Below are positions 24,761 to 33,658 of a stretch of 45,426 bases of DNA, piece by piece. This DNA is from Cyanobacteria bacterium GSL.Bin1 (GTDB lineage: Bacteria > Cyanobacteriota > Cyanobacteriia > Cyanobacteriales > Rubidibacteraceae), in NCBI GenBank assembly GCA_009909085.1, contig JAAANX010000090.1:1-45426 (forward strand), read 5' to 3'. How positions within the stretch are numbered: position 1 is the stretch's first letter; every line of letters starts with the position of its first letter. The translations under genes were made by a program, and so were the position numbers. The notes beneath the pieces were generated by a model. It searched no databases. It had not been told where the DNA came from and worked only from the letters and a program-made list of their open reading frames with translations.

Positions 24761-25425
24761 AGAAAGACTGCTTCTTGGGTTAAATTCAGCGTTTTTAAAT
24801 GGACTTGTGACCCTAAATTAAACTCAACTGGTGCAATGCTTTCTTCTGAATGAATTCCTTCTAATTTGACTGGAGAAATTAATAAATGTTGAGGACTATT
24901 GAGGGTGACTTCTGCTTGAAGTTTTATGGGAACAAAAGGAAAGAAAGATTGTTTTCCTTCGAGGATAAATTGATTGTGATCCAACGTAATTTTTTCCCAA
25001 TGCAAAGCAGGAATAGCATCAGTTTTGAGCAGTAAAGACAGTAAATCTTTCACCCCGGACTGGAGAAGAGGAGAAGCCAAGGAGTGATTAAGATGAGTTT
25101 TCGTAATGCGGATATTGCCGGAAAGCGGAATCGGATTGAGCAATTGTAGGGGTTGCCCTTTGAAGACACTACTCACATTGACACAAATTTGTTCGGCAGT
25201 GAGAGAAATTTCATCGAACTGCAATCCCTGATAAATGGCAAAATCACTTTCTAAGAAAATTTGCGGAATAATTCCTCTTAATAATTGCTGATCACTACTT
25301 GTCAAGTGTAATTGCAAACCTTGCACAGTTTCTAATTGTGAATTGAGCCACACTTTTAAAGCCGGGGTCAAAATGGCGGTCAGAAAATAACTTTTTTTCC
25401 AGATCATCATTAAAGATCGAATCAA
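24697..25425 (-). CDS. DUF2993 (LmeA-like) lipid-binding protein
   Basis: The 242-residue protein matches the DUF2993 family common in cyanobacteria and actinobacteria, whose actinobacterial member LmeA binds phospholipid. The body is a beta-rich repeat of strands with LTSSDQQLLRGIIPQIFLESDFAIYQGLQFDEISL and VNVSSVFKG near the centre, followed by the GKQSFFPFVPIKLQAEVTL region. No clear signal peptide is seen, though residues 1-20 are partly hydrophobic. Its last 21 codons overlap the convergent hydrolase gene; both frames look genuine. Confidence 0.7.
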   Translation of the reverse strand: MIRSLMMIWKKSYFLTAILTPALKVWLNSQLETVQGLQLHLTSSDQQLLRGIIPQIFLESDFAIYQGLQFDEISLTAEQICVNVSSVFKGQPLQLLNPIPLSGNIRITKTHLNHSLASPLLQSGVKDLLSLLLKTDAIPALHWEKITLDHNQFILEGKQSFFPFVPIKLQAEVTLNSPQHLLISPVKLEGIHSEESIAPVEFNLGSQVHLKTLNLTQEAVFLQGCLTVLPEETATNQGDMVS

Positions 25426-25464
25426 CTTTGATTAGAATTAAAGTGGGTTAAGGAGTTTTCAAGT

Positions 25465-26223
25465 ATGGAACGGGTACAAAAAATTCTCTCACAGTGGGGA
25501 ATCGCTTCACGTCGCCAAGCGGAAAAAATGATGCGAGCCGGGCGCGTGCAAGTGAATGGCGAAGTAGCCGTACTCGGTCAAAAAATTGACCGGCAGCGCG
25601 ATCGCGTCACTGTCGATGGCGAACCCATTACGCTTCAGGAACGCCCACAAAACCTTTATATCTTAATCAATAAACCCCTCGGTGTGGTTTCCACCTGTTG
25701 GGATCCCCAAAATCGCCGAACCGTGCTGGATTTACTCCCAAATTCATTAAATCACAGACAAGGATTACATCCAGTGGGTCGGCTGGATATTAACTCAACC
25801 GGGGCACTATTATTAACCAATGATGGAGATTTGACACTGCACCTGACCCATCCACGTTACCATTTACCCAAAACTTATGAGGTGTGGGTTGAACAGAATC
25901 CACCCGAGTCGGTGTTAGAACAATGGCGTCATGGCATCCTCCTCGATCAGAAAAAGACCTTACCTGCTGAGATTAACGTGTTAAAACAAGAACGTCAACG
26001 GACCCTCTTAGAAGTTACGCTGACCGAAGGGAGAAATCGGCAAATTCGGCGTGTTGCTGAACAGTTGGGGTTTCCGGTACTCGCTCTGCATCGTAGCGCG
26101 ATCGGCGCCATCCATCTCAACAATCAAGATCAGTCTTTATCAAAATTGGGCAATTATCGTTTCTTAACAACTCAAGAAGTTGATTATCTTAAACAGCAGT
26201 CTTATCCCCATATCGCTAATTAA
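25465..26223 (+). CDS. rluB: rRNA pseudouridine synthase (RsuA/RluB family)
   Basis: Isomerises a specific uridine in rRNA to pseudouridine. Of its 252 residues, 1-60 form an S4 RNA-binding domain ([20 protein letters not shown], then [10 protein letters not shown]). The catalytic domain follows, with catalytic Asp in [17 protein letters not shown] and the [17 protein letters not shown] motif. RluB and RsuA/RluE members are hard to tell apart, so the symbol is a best guess. The RodZ-like gene follows 4 bases after the stop, suggesting coupling. Confidence 0.9.
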   Translation: MERVQKILSQWGIASRRQAEKMMRAGRVQVNGEVAVLGQKIDRQRDRVTVDGEPITLQERPQNLYILINKPLGVVSTCWDPQNRRTVLDLLPNSLNHRQGLHPVGRLDINSTGALLLTNDGDLTLHLTHPRYHLPKTYEVWVEQNPPESVLEQWRHGILLDQKKTLPAEINVLKQERQRTLLEVTLTEGRNRQIRRVAEQLGFPVLALHRSAIGAIHLNNQDQSLSKLGNYRFLTTQEVDYLKQQSYPHIAN

Positions 26224-26227
26224 GATT

Positions 26228-27025
26228 ATGTTTACTGACAAGAATCAAGGTTTACCTGCAACTTTTCAACAACAGCAAGTGGAAAAACTGAAAGAAATTG
26301 GATCACAGATCCATCAAGTCCGGATAAAACAATCTATGTCCATTGATGAAGTTGCTACTAAGACTCGCATTCAAGCACGATTGCTGGTTGCCATTGAGGA
26401 AGGGAATTTGGATGCGCTTCCAGAACCCGTTTACATACAAGGTCTGATCAAGCAATTTGCAGAAGCGCTCGGGTTAAATGGACGAGATTATGCAAGTGCT
26501 TTTCCAATTGGACAACAAACGTATACGATTAGCCCCTCTTGGCGACAACTGCCTGCTGCTCAACTGCGCCCTCTCCACTTGTACGTCATTTATATTTTAT
26601 TGATTGTTGTTTCAGTCAGTGGTTTATCCTACTTGGTTGAACAACAATCAGCAGGGAATAATGCCAACCCACAATCATCTCAAGAACAAGTGAGCACAAA
26701 ACCAACTGTCGAAACTCCCAATTCGCAATTAGCGATCGCGAACCCTCCCTCTGCCACGCCATCCTCTCCAGAAACTCAGACGCATCCAATTGAACTAAAA
26801 GTATCAATCAAAAAAGACGCTTGGGTGAGAGTCACCAGTGATGGCAAGACTGTGTATGAAGGGATCCTCTCTGCTGGCAATGAGAAGAGTTGGACCGCAA
26901 AACAATCCCTAACCCTTCGTACGGGCAATGCGGGAGGGGTGGTTGTTGAACCTAATCAACAATCGCCAACTGTTTTGGGCAATCTAGGAGAAGTCAAAGA
27001 AGTGGCGTATTTTCCTCAAGATTAA
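26228..27025 (+). CDS. rodZ: RodZ-like membrane protein with HTH and DUF4115 domains
   Basis: A 265-residue bitopic protein. The N-terminal HTH of the Xre/HTH_25 type (about 17-80: [27 protein letters not shown] with [19 protein letters not shown]) is the RodZ-type module that contacts MreB in rods. One membrane span follows (about 117-136, [20 protein letters not shown]), then a Pro/Ser/Gln-rich linker and a DUF4115 beta domain ([25 protein letters not shown]). The start is ATG 26228; the frame is open further upstream but overlaps rluB. The stop TAA overlaps the bioB stop on the other strand through a shared TTAA. Confidence 0.85.
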   Translation: MFTDKNQGLPATFQQQQVEKLKEIGSQIHQVRIKQSMSIDEVATKTRIQARLLVAIEEGNLDALPEPVYIQGLIKQFAEALGLNGRDYASAFPIGQQTYTISPSWRQLPAAQLRPLHLYVIYILLIVVSVSGLSYLVEQQSAGNNANPQSSQEQVSTKPTVETPNSQLAIANPPSATPSSPETQTHPIELKVSIKKDAWVRVTSDGKTVYEGILSAGNEKSWTAKQSLTLRTGNAGGVVVEPNQQSPTVLGNLGEVKEVAYFPQD

Positions 27026-28038
27026 TGAGATAAAGCAACCAGAGGAGAACCATCTGCCGATTCTAAAACAAATCCCGCATCTTCAATCATTTGCCAATCT
27101 TCTTCGGCTGCTTGTCCAGGAGTTGTCAAGTAATCAGCCACAAAAATCGAGTTAGCCGGATATAAGCCTAACGGTTGGAGAGAACGTAAGTGAACTTCTC
27201 TTCCCCCTGCAATCCGAATTTCTCGTTCCGGCAGGAGAAAACGGTATAAACATAAGACTCGCAAACAAAATTGTGGGGTTAACTTGGGTTTTTGGGTTTC
27301 TGATAAAGGAGTGCCGGGAATTGGAATCAGAAAATTAACCGGAATACTTGTGATATTTAGTTCTCTTAAAGCTAGAGCAAGATCAATAATATCCTCATTC
27401 GACTCTCCCATACCAATAATACCTCCTGAACAGGTAGTCATCCCGGCTTGATGAACGTGGTTGACTGTTGTGACGCGATCGCGAAACGTATGAGTCGAAC
27501 AAATTGCCTCATGATAATTTTCTGAGGTATTCAGATTATGATTGACCCGATCCACACCCGCATCGGCTAACCGCTGCGCTTGCGTTTCATCGAGTAAGCC
27601 AACACAAGCACAAACTTTCAGATGATGTTGCGCTTTAATTGCTGTTACGGCTTCGCAAACCTTGCTGAGGAGAGACTCAGTGGGGGTGCGCCCAGAGGTC
27701 ACGAGACAAAACGTTCCTGCTTTGAGTTCTGCCGCTTGTGCGGCGGCATCTAAAATTCTTTCTTTCGCTAAGAGGGGATATTTTTCAATTTCTGCGGTGG
27801 AAATTTTTGACTGAGAACAATAATGACAATCTTCTGGACATAAGCCGCTTTGGGCGTTGAGGAGAAAGTGCAGACGGACTCGGTTTTCCCAGTAGTGATA
27901 GCGTATACGATAAGCAGCAGCTAGCTGTGACAATAATTCTTCATTGGGGGCGGTTAATACCGCTTGGGCTTCTTTGCGGGTGAGGGTGTCTCCAGCGAGA
28001 ACTTTCTCAGCTAAAGCATTCCAATCCATTTTGATCAT
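27022..28038 (-). CDS. bioB: Biotin synthase
   Basis: A radical-SAM enzyme that inserts sulfur into dethiobiotin to form biotin. It has 338 residues. The SAM-cluster motif is in [12 protein letters not shown] (CxxxCxxC), followed by the family's [42 protein letters not shown] and [13 protein letters not shown] segments. Conserved ligands for the auxiliary [2Fe-2S] cluster (Cys in ACVG and TCSGG, Arg in [10 protein letters not shown]) are present. It lies tail-to-tail with rodZ, overlapping by 4 bases. No other biotin genes are nearby. Confidence 0.97.
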   Translation of the reverse strand: MIKMDWNALAEKVLAGDTLTRKEAQAVLTAPNEELLSQLAAAYRIRYHYWENRVRLHFLLNAQSGLCPEDCHYCSQSKISTAEIEKYPLLAKERILDAAAQAAELKAGTFCLVTSGRTPTESLLSKVCEAVTAIKAQHHLKVCACVGLLDETQAQRLADAGVDRVNHNLNTSENYHEAICSTHTFRDRVTTVNHVHQAGMTTCSGGIIGMGESNEDIIDLALALRELNITSIPVNFLIPIPGTPLSETQKPKLTPQFCLRVLCLYRFLLPEREIRIAGGREVHLRSLQPLGLYPANSIFVADYLTTPGQAAEEDWQMIEDAGFVLESADGSPLVALSH

Positions 28039-28069
28039 GCGTTTAATTACAAGTTTTTGATCGCGCGAC

Positions 28070-28459
28070 TTAAGATCCCATCTGCGCTAAATTCCAATCT
28101 GGGCGTAAATCCTGAGCGTGGCGCAGATAGGGGTGAACAATTTCCCAGTTGGGATTGGCGGTATTCACATGAATTAAAAAGCGAATACAACGAGATAAAC
28201 TCCCTTCAACGTGCATCTGTTGCACATCGAGTAGGGCTACATTATCCCAATTTGGTCGTTCTCGTGCAATACTTGCGGGAAAAGTCGCATCTAAATCACG
28301 GGTTGTCGTAAAAACCGCACTAATGATATCACTGGGATCGAGGTGATTTCGAGCTTCTAGTTCGTCGAGCAGTTCGGTTACTGCTTCTCGAATCGCTTCT
28401 TCTGTGTTTGCAGAAGCTGTTGTTGCTCCACGAATTGCTCGCACTTTCCACTCCACCAC
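28070..28459 (-). CDS. aroH: Monofunctional AroH-type chorismate mutase
   Basis: Converts chorismate to prephenate, first step toward phenylalanine and tyrosine. Length 129, close to the Bacillus AroH trimer type (127). The N-terminal [10 protein letters not shown] bears the substrate arginine (Arg10, the Arg7 equivalent), and [13 protein letters not shown] holds the Arg90 equivalent. The segment that is CxxE in Bacillus (Cys75, Glu78) reads DVQQ here, from my recollection of the Bacillus sequence, so those two residues differ; I believe this is usual in cyanobacteria. It lies 31 bases upstream of bioB on the same strand. Confidence 0.93.
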   Translation of the reverse strand: MVEWKVRAIRGATTASANTEEAIREAVTELLDELEARNHLDPSDIISAVFTTTRDLDATFPASIARERPNWDNVALLDVQQMHVEGSLSRCIRFLIHVNTANPNWEIVHPYLRHAQDLRPDWNLAQMGS

Positions 28460-28515
28460 GAAGTTTCCTCCCTTCTTTGCTTGATTGTGATGATTGAGTC
28501 TTTCTCCCCCTTATT

Positions 28516-29343
28516 TTAAGGGCGATAGAGCCATAATGGTTGTCCATTGGTTGCTAGTTCAAATTCTAGCCAATCTCTTGCTGTTTTCCAGGTAAGATTG
28601 GTGTCAACTTGATTGCGACCGGGTAAGAACCGTTGCAGGGGAGATTTCTTTTCTCCAATGGTGACACATTTCGTTTTTTCGGGGTCTAAACCAACCAGTT
28701 CAGCCAGCCAACGTTGGGCATCTTCCTCGCTACCGAGGCGATCAACAACCCCTAAAGCTTGGGCTTGTTCACCAGTGAAAATCCGTCCATCAGCAAAACC
28801 TTGTACCGCTTCCACACTGAGATGGCGAGCTTCCGCAACGGTTTGAACAAATTGATGGTAGCTCGTATCAATCAATGCTTGCAAAATGTGCTTTTCTTCG
28901 TCAGTGAGTTCGCGATCAAAGGACAAAATGTCTTTGTAAGGACCGGATTTAATGACTTTGAAAGAAACGCCTATTTTGTCGAGGAGTCGCTCTAAATTGT
29001 TCCCTCGCAAAATGACACCAATACTACCGGTTATCGTACCCGGATTAGCCACAATTTTTTCGGCACCCATTCCAACATAGACGCCTCCTGAGGCTGAGAT
29101 ATTGCCAAAACTGGCGACAATCTTAACCTTTCTTTGTAATTGTCTCAGGGCGCTATAAATTTCTTGTGAATCTCCTACTGTTCCTCCTGGAGAGTCGATG
29201 CGTAACAACAGGGCTTTCCATTTTTGTTCTTCTACTGTCTTGAGGGCTTTGAGGACTCGCTGGCGGGTTTCTGACGCGATCGCGCCGGTAATTTCAATCC
29301 GAGCAATTTTCTTTCCTCGTCGTTTCCCAATCAACCAAACCAT
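28516..29343 (-). CDS. sppA: Signal peptide peptidase SppA, short type
   Basis: A serine peptidase of the S49 family that cleaves remnant signal peptides in or near the membrane. The 275-residue short form has one copy of the fold. It contains IARIEITGAI, LLRIDSPGGTVGDSQEI, the catalytic serine in NISASGGVYVGMGAEKI and ANPGTITGSIGVI, where the conserved region of the general-base Lys lies. No membrane span or signal peptide is obvious, so it may be soluble or weakly associated, as noted for cyanobacterial SppA homologues. It reads toward aroH with a 56-base gap. Confidence 0.92.
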   Translation of the reverse strand: MVWLIGKRRGKKIARIEITGAIASETRQRVLKALKTVEEQKWKALLLRIDSPGGTVGDSQEIYSALRQLQRKVKIVASFGNISASGGVYVGMGAEKIVANPGTITGSIGVILRGNNLERLLDKIGVSFKVIKSGPYKDILSFDRELTDEEKHILQALIDTSYHQFVQTVAEARHLSVEAVQGFADGRIFTGEQAQALGVVDRLGSEEDAQRWLAELVGLDPEKTKCVTIGEKKSPLQRFLPGRNQVDTNLTWKTARDWLEFELATNGQPLWLYRP

Positions 29344-29483
29344 AAATTTCTGTACGCCAATTTGAACTTTTTATTGTAACCCAACGATTCCATTCCTGAT
29401 GGATTAGTGATCCCCAGGTGTTATGCAAGAATTCTTAATAAAACTATACAATAATGAAAAGCATTGTCTGAAAGCTAAATCAA

Positions 29484-30485
29484 ATGGAAGTCAAACCCAA
29501 GCAACCGCCAAGCTCCCTATTCCCAATTGTACTCATTGCACCGTTTTTCCTCTGGGGAACCGCAATGGTGGCGATGAAGGGCGTTATTGCTGACACAACA
29601 CCCTTATTTCTTGCGGGAATGCGTATCCTTCCTGCTGGCTTACTCGTTCTCCTCGCCGGGATTCTTTTTCAGCGTCCCCAACCGCGAGGATGGTTAGCCT
29701 GGGGATGGATTAGCTTGTTTGCTTTGGTTGATGGGACACTGTTTCAAGGGTTTTTAGCGGAAGGTTTAGTGCGTACCGGCGCTGGCATTGGTTCAGTGAT
29801 GATCGATACCCAGCCCTTAACTGTGGCGCTACTGTCCAGTTTATTATTCGGCGATCGCGTGGGAAAAATTGGCTGGATCGGACTGTTTTTTGGCATTATC
29901 GGCGTCAGTTGCATTGGTTTACCGGATGAGTGGATTTGGCAGGGGTTACAGGGGAATTTTGCCAGTTTTGAGGTCAGCGGTTCTCGTTTGTTGGCTAGTG
30001 GCGAATGGTTAATGCTACTCGCATCACTGTCAATGGCCGTCGGAACGATTTTGATTCGCTATGTTTGTCACCACGCGGATGCGGTTATGGCAACGGGATG
30101 GCACATGATTTTAGGCGGGATTCCCCTGTTTGTGCTTTCCGGATGGCAGGAGACGCAGCAATGGCAAAATATTAGTTTTGATGGCTGGTTGGCGATTAGT
30201 TACGCCACCGTTTTTGGCAGCGCGATCGCGTATGGATTGTTTTTTTATTTAGCTTCGACTCGCAATTTAACCAGTTTTGCTGCCTTAACTTTTTTAACCC
30301 CGGTTTTTGCTTTATTATTTGGTAATTTATTACTATCGGAACAACTCAGCAGCTTACAATGGTTGGGCGTGGGTTTAACTTTGATTAGTATTTATTTAAT
30401 TAATCAGCGCAATCGGTTTGCTTCGGTAACGAATGAACAAGAAGTCGAAATGAGTCAATCAGTCGTCACAGAAAGCGACGGGTGA
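29484..30485 (+). CDS. EamA/DMT-family transporter
   Basis: A 333-residue drug/metabolite-superfamily permease with about ten membrane spans and two EamA repeats (first about 15-145, second about 170-310). Landmarks are PFFLWGTAMVAMKG near the start, GLLSSLLFGDRVGKIGWIGLFFGIIGV-like repeat ends, and LTPVFALLFGNLLLSEQLSSLQWLG in repeat two. Substrate cannot be assigned. ATG 29484 follows a promoter-like AT-rich stretch and divergently faces sppA across 140 bases. The cytoplasmic tail after residue 312 is polar. Confidence 0.85.
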   Translation: MEVKPKQPPSSLFPIVLIAPFFLWGTAMVAMKGVIADTTPLFLAGMRILPAGLLVLLAGILFQRPQPRGWLAWGWISLFALVDGTLFQGFLAEGLVRTGAGIGSVMIDTQPLTVALLSSLLFGDRVGKIGWIGLFFGIIGVSCIGLPDEWIWQGLQGNFASFEVSGSRLLASGEWLMLLASLSMAVGTILIRYVCHHADAVMATGWHMILGGIPLFVLSGWQETQQWQNISFDGWLAISYATVFGSAIAYGLFFYLASTRNLTSFAALTFLTPVFALLFGNLLLSEQLSSLQWLGVGLTLISIYLINQRNRFASVTNEQEVEMSQSVVTESDG

Positions 30486-30619
30486 AGCCCACTGCTTTGT
30501 CCTTAGTACAAATGATGAATCAATAGCGACCAAGGACACTCAATTTCACGAGCTTGAAGAAGAATTTCGGAAATGATTGTAGTTTTTAGAAGAGAAACGG
30601 CTTGCAAAATCAAAAGTGA

Positions 30620-31129
30620 ATGATGGAGCGAAAAGAAGAATTTAACGAAGCCTATCAAAGAGGAAAATTAGCGTTAGAACGAGGACGCTATAAAGAAAGT
30701 ATCGAGGAATTAGAACGCGCCAAAAAGCTGATTAATCCGCAGTCAAAATTAGGAGGAGAGGTGCGGATTTGGTTGGTCAGTGCCTATCAAGCTGCGGGTC
30801 AAATCGAGAGCGCGATCGCGCTTTGTCAAGATTTAGCCAAACATCCGTCTGGAGAAATTCGTAAGCAAAGTGAGCGCATTCTCTACATTTTAAAGGCACC
30901 CGCCCTCAAACGCCCTGATGAATGGTTAACGAAAATTCCAGACTTATCTCAACTCTCAGAAGACGATACTAAAACGAGTCAGTATCGACCGGCAGGTCGT
31001 GTTAAACCGCGCCGTCGGAAACTGCCAGAACCAGAACCCATTGATCCCAGTGAAATTAATCGCAAAGATAATAATTTTATTTGGGTGGCTTTAATCGGAA
31101 TTATTCTCTTATTTTTGGTTTTTCGCTAA
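30620..31129 (+). CDS. TPR-like protein with C-terminal membrane anchor, unknown function
   Basis: A 169-residue protein. Residues about 5-90 are helical and TPR-like (FNEAYQRGKLALERGRYKES, then LGGEVRIWLVSAYQAAGQIESAIALC). A basic linker (RVKPRRRKLPEPEPIDP) precedes a short terminal span (FIWVALIGIILLFLVF) ending in Arg. This layout is common for small cyanobacterial tail-anchored adaptor proteins. The stop lies inside the end of the convergent radical-SAM gene, overlapping it by 21 bases. Function unknown. Confidence 0.65.
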   Translation: MMERKEEFNEAYQRGKLALERGRYKESIEELERAKKLINPQSKLGGEVRIWLVSAYQAAGQIESAIALCQDLAKHPSGEIRKQSERILYILKAPALKRPDEWLTKIPDLSQLSEDDTKTSQYRPAGRVKPRRRKLPEPEPIDPSEINRKDNNFIWVALIGIILLFLVFR

Positions 31130-32746
31130 TCGTTTTTCTGCCCTAACATGGGTCATGGCTTCGGCTAAATGTTTTTCTAATGTCGCTTGCGGGAGAGGCC
31201 CTTTTAAGTGCGACCAGGGCAGAATTTGCTCCGTTTCCCAGTCTTGATGAACATAGTATTCGAGAGGGGGTAATTGTCCTTTTAATTCCTTAAATGCCCG
31301 TTTATAACTCCCCACAGAATCCCCATATTCACGAGTGAGTTCTAGCAGAGGCGTTAACCGCCGATCTCCGCGAGAGATCAATGCTTGAATGACTGACCAA
31401 TTATAACTTTCCGGTCGAAAATCAATCCCGCGCGATCGCAGCTTTTTCTGTAAGAAATTGAGGCGTTTTTTACTATCTTTATTCACGCCAAACCATTGGA
31501 AAGGGGTGTGGGATTTGGGAACAAAGGTGGAACAACCGAGGGTTAATTTTAAGCCCGGCGCTGCTTTTTTGATTGCTGCCATCATCTCAACCGTTGCTTC
31601 AATATCTTCTTCTTTTTCACCGGGAATACCAACCATACCATAAAGTTTCAGGGCTTTTAAGCCTCCGGCTTGGGCATTGATTGCCGCTTGAATAATCTCT
31701 TCATTATTCAGTTTTTTATTAATAATTTGGCGGACGTTTTCTGAACCACTTTCCACCGCAATGGTTAAGGATCGCGCATCGCGACTAGCTAAAATTTGCG
31801 CAAATTTTTCCGTCACAGTATTGGTTCGGACTGAGGAAACGCTTAAACAGACATCCTCATATTCGGGGCGAGATAAATAGTTTAATAAATCCTCAAATTC
31901 AGGATGCTGGGTGACAGAAGCCCCTAACAAACCTAAGCGATTCGTGACTTTTAAACCCGATTCAATGGCTGGAATCAGTGACCCTTCTAAACTCGCTTTT
32001 CGGAACGGTAATGTGAGATAACTCGCTAAACAAAACCGACACATTTCCGGACAACTCCGGACCACTTCCACCATATAAATATTTTCCCAAGCGGCATTTT
32101 CGGTAACGACAGTGGAAGCCGATAGAGTATTGCCCCGATAAGTTTGTTTTTCAACTGTGTTTGGAACACTGGTATCAATTGGGGAAATGTGGCTAATTTT
32201 TCCCTCGGGTGACTCGTAATTAACCTCATATAAACAGGGAACATAAATGCCTGGAATTTGGGCAAAAGCATTTAATTTTGTTGCGCGATCGCGCCCTCGT
32301 ACTTCTTTCGCGGTTGTAATTAAATTGGGCAGTAAATCTTCTCCATCCCCCAATAAAATGAGATCAAAAAATGCTGCAAACGGTTCCGGGTTAGCGGTTA
32401 AAACGGGCCCACCGCCAAAAATAAGCGGATGTTCATCACTTCTTTGATCACTGTGTAACGGAATATCAAATGCTTCTAAAAGATTGAGAATATTAATATA
32501 ATCGAGTTCCCAAGAAACAGAAAAGCCGAACAATTCCGGATCGCGGGGTAAAGATTCCTGAGTATCTGTAAAAAGACGGCTTACCGCAACATCCTCGCGC
32601 TGGGCAAAGGTTGCCCAAATCACCTGATAACCTAAACTGGTAATGCCAATGGTGTAGGTGTTGGGAAACGCATAAATGACCGGTAAAGCATCGCTTTGAG
32701 GAGAAGCAGGGTTAAATAAGAGACGCTCTTGAGAAAAGACACTCAC
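31109..32746 (-). CDS. B12-binding-type radical SAM protein, unknown substrate
   Basis: The 545-residue protein has an N-terminal Rossmann-like part resembling cobalamin-binding radical SAM proteins (FPNTYTIGITSLGYQVIWATF, FGFSVSWELDYINILNLLEA, FGGGPVLTANPEPFAAFFDLILLGDGED). The radical SAM barrel starts at about residue 230 with CPEMCRFC. Later motifs KALKLYGMVGIPGE and LTLGCSTFVPKSHTPFQW are typical of the TIGR03960-like/methylthiotransferase-related branch. Whether cobalamin is truly bound is unclear, since the classic DxHxxG was not found. No neighbour suggests a substrate. Confidence 0.82.
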   Translation of the reverse strand: MSVFSQERLLFNPASPQSDALPVIYAFPNTYTIGITSLGYQVIWATFAQREDVAVSRLFTDTQESLPRDPELFGFSVSWELDYINILNLLEAFDIPLHSDQRSDEHPLIFGGGPVLTANPEPFAAFFDLILLGDGEDLLPNLITTAKEVRGRDRATKLNAFAQIPGIYVPCLYEVNYESPEGKISHISPIDTSVPNTVEKQTYRGNTLSASTVVTENAAWENIYMVEVVRSCPEMCRFCLASYLTLPFRKASLEGSLIPAIESGLKVTNRLGLLGASVTQHPEFEDLLNYLSRPEYEDVCLSVSSVRTNTVTEKFAQILASRDARSLTIAVESGSENVRQIINKKLNNEEIIQAAINAQAGGLKALKLYGMVGIPGEKEEDIEATVEMMAAIKKAAPGLKLTLGCSTFVPKSHTPFQWFGVNKDSKKRLNFLQKKLRSRGIDFRPESYNWSVIQALISRGDRRLTPLLELTREYGDSVGSYKRAFKELKGQLPPLEYYVHQDWETEQILPWSHLKGPLPQATLEKHLAEAMTHVRAEKRLAKNQK

Positions 32747-32892
32747 AGTAAAATGATTTTATATAGGGTACTCCTTTCCGATCTTAATAGCAGTGACCAG
32801 TAATCATTGAATCACAAAGATCAAGGGTCAAGGGTAGTTTAAAGTCCCTTTTTTCCCTCATCGACATTCTACTTCGTCTTTACTAATTAACT

Positions 32893-33567
32893 ATGACAGT
32901 TACTCCCATTACTTTACCTACCCAAAATGAACTTCCCTGTGATGACGGCGTTCCCATGGAAACCCAACGGCATAAAATGCAAATGGATTTGCTGATTCAT
33001 AGCCTCTATCCTTGGCTGGAAAAACGAGATAACGCCTACATTGGCGGTAATATGTTTATTTATTACAGTGCAGCCCAGATCAAAAATCAAGACTTCAAAG
33101 GACCTGATTTTTTTGCGGTGTTAGATGTGCCGAAAGTGGAACGGAAAAGTTGGGTGGTTTGGGAAGAAGGGAAAGCCCCGGATGTCGTCATTGAATTACT
33201 CTCGGATAGCACAATCGATAACGATAAAACGACTAAAAAGGATGTTTATCAAGACCAGATGCGCGTGCCCGAATACTTTTGGTATGATCCGTTCAATCCA
33301 GAAGATTTTGCTGGTTTTCGCTTGCATGGAAGAAACTATGAACCGTTAACTTGGGAAGAACCCGGCTATTTCTCGGAAGGCTTACAACTCTATCTCATCC
33401 GGTGGGAGGGAGACTATGAAGGAGTGACCGCCACTTGGATCCGATGGGCGGATCCAGAGGGCAATGTGCTACCCACCCGAGGAGAAATTGCCATACAAGC
33501 CCAAGCAGAAAACATGAAGCTGGCAGCGAAACTCCGTGAGTTAGGGATTGATCCGGATACCGTTTAA
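32893..33567 (+). CDS. Uma2-family (DUF820) putative endonuclease-fold protein
   Basis: A 224-residue member of the Uma2/DUF820 family, which is greatly expanded in cyanobacteria and has a PD-(D/E)xK nuclease-like core. Core residues can be read in FKGPDFFAVLDVP and APDVVIELLSDST, with a Lys-rich DKTTKKDVYQ following. After it, VPEYFWYDPFNPEDFAGFRL is the family's C-terminal signature. The last 25 residues are helical. Biological function is unknown, and it may be an orphan of a mobile lineage. Confidence 0.85.
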   Translation: MTVTPITLPTQNELPCDDGVPMETQRHKMQMDLLIHSLYPWLEKRDNAYIGGNMFIYYSAAQIKNQDFKGPDFFAVLDVPKVERKSWVVWEEGKAPDVVIELLSDSTIDNDKTTKKDVYQDQMRVPEYFWYDPFNPEDFAGFRLHGRNYEPLTWEEPGYFSEGLQLYLIRWEGDYEGVTATWIRWADPEGNVLPTRGEIAIQAQAENMKLAAKLRELGIDPDTV

Positions 33568-33658
33568 ACTCCAAAGTGTAAAAAACGGTCGTAGAATCTG
33601 AATCTTTAATGAGGTGTAGGGAGTCACAATAGATAATAGCGTGGGGGAGGAGTGAGGT

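Noticed and set aside
28070-28459. AroH dead enzyme because CxxE reads DVQQ
   Set aside because: I recall the same substitution pattern in other cyanobacterial AroH proteins and the arginines are kept, so loss of function is not supported.
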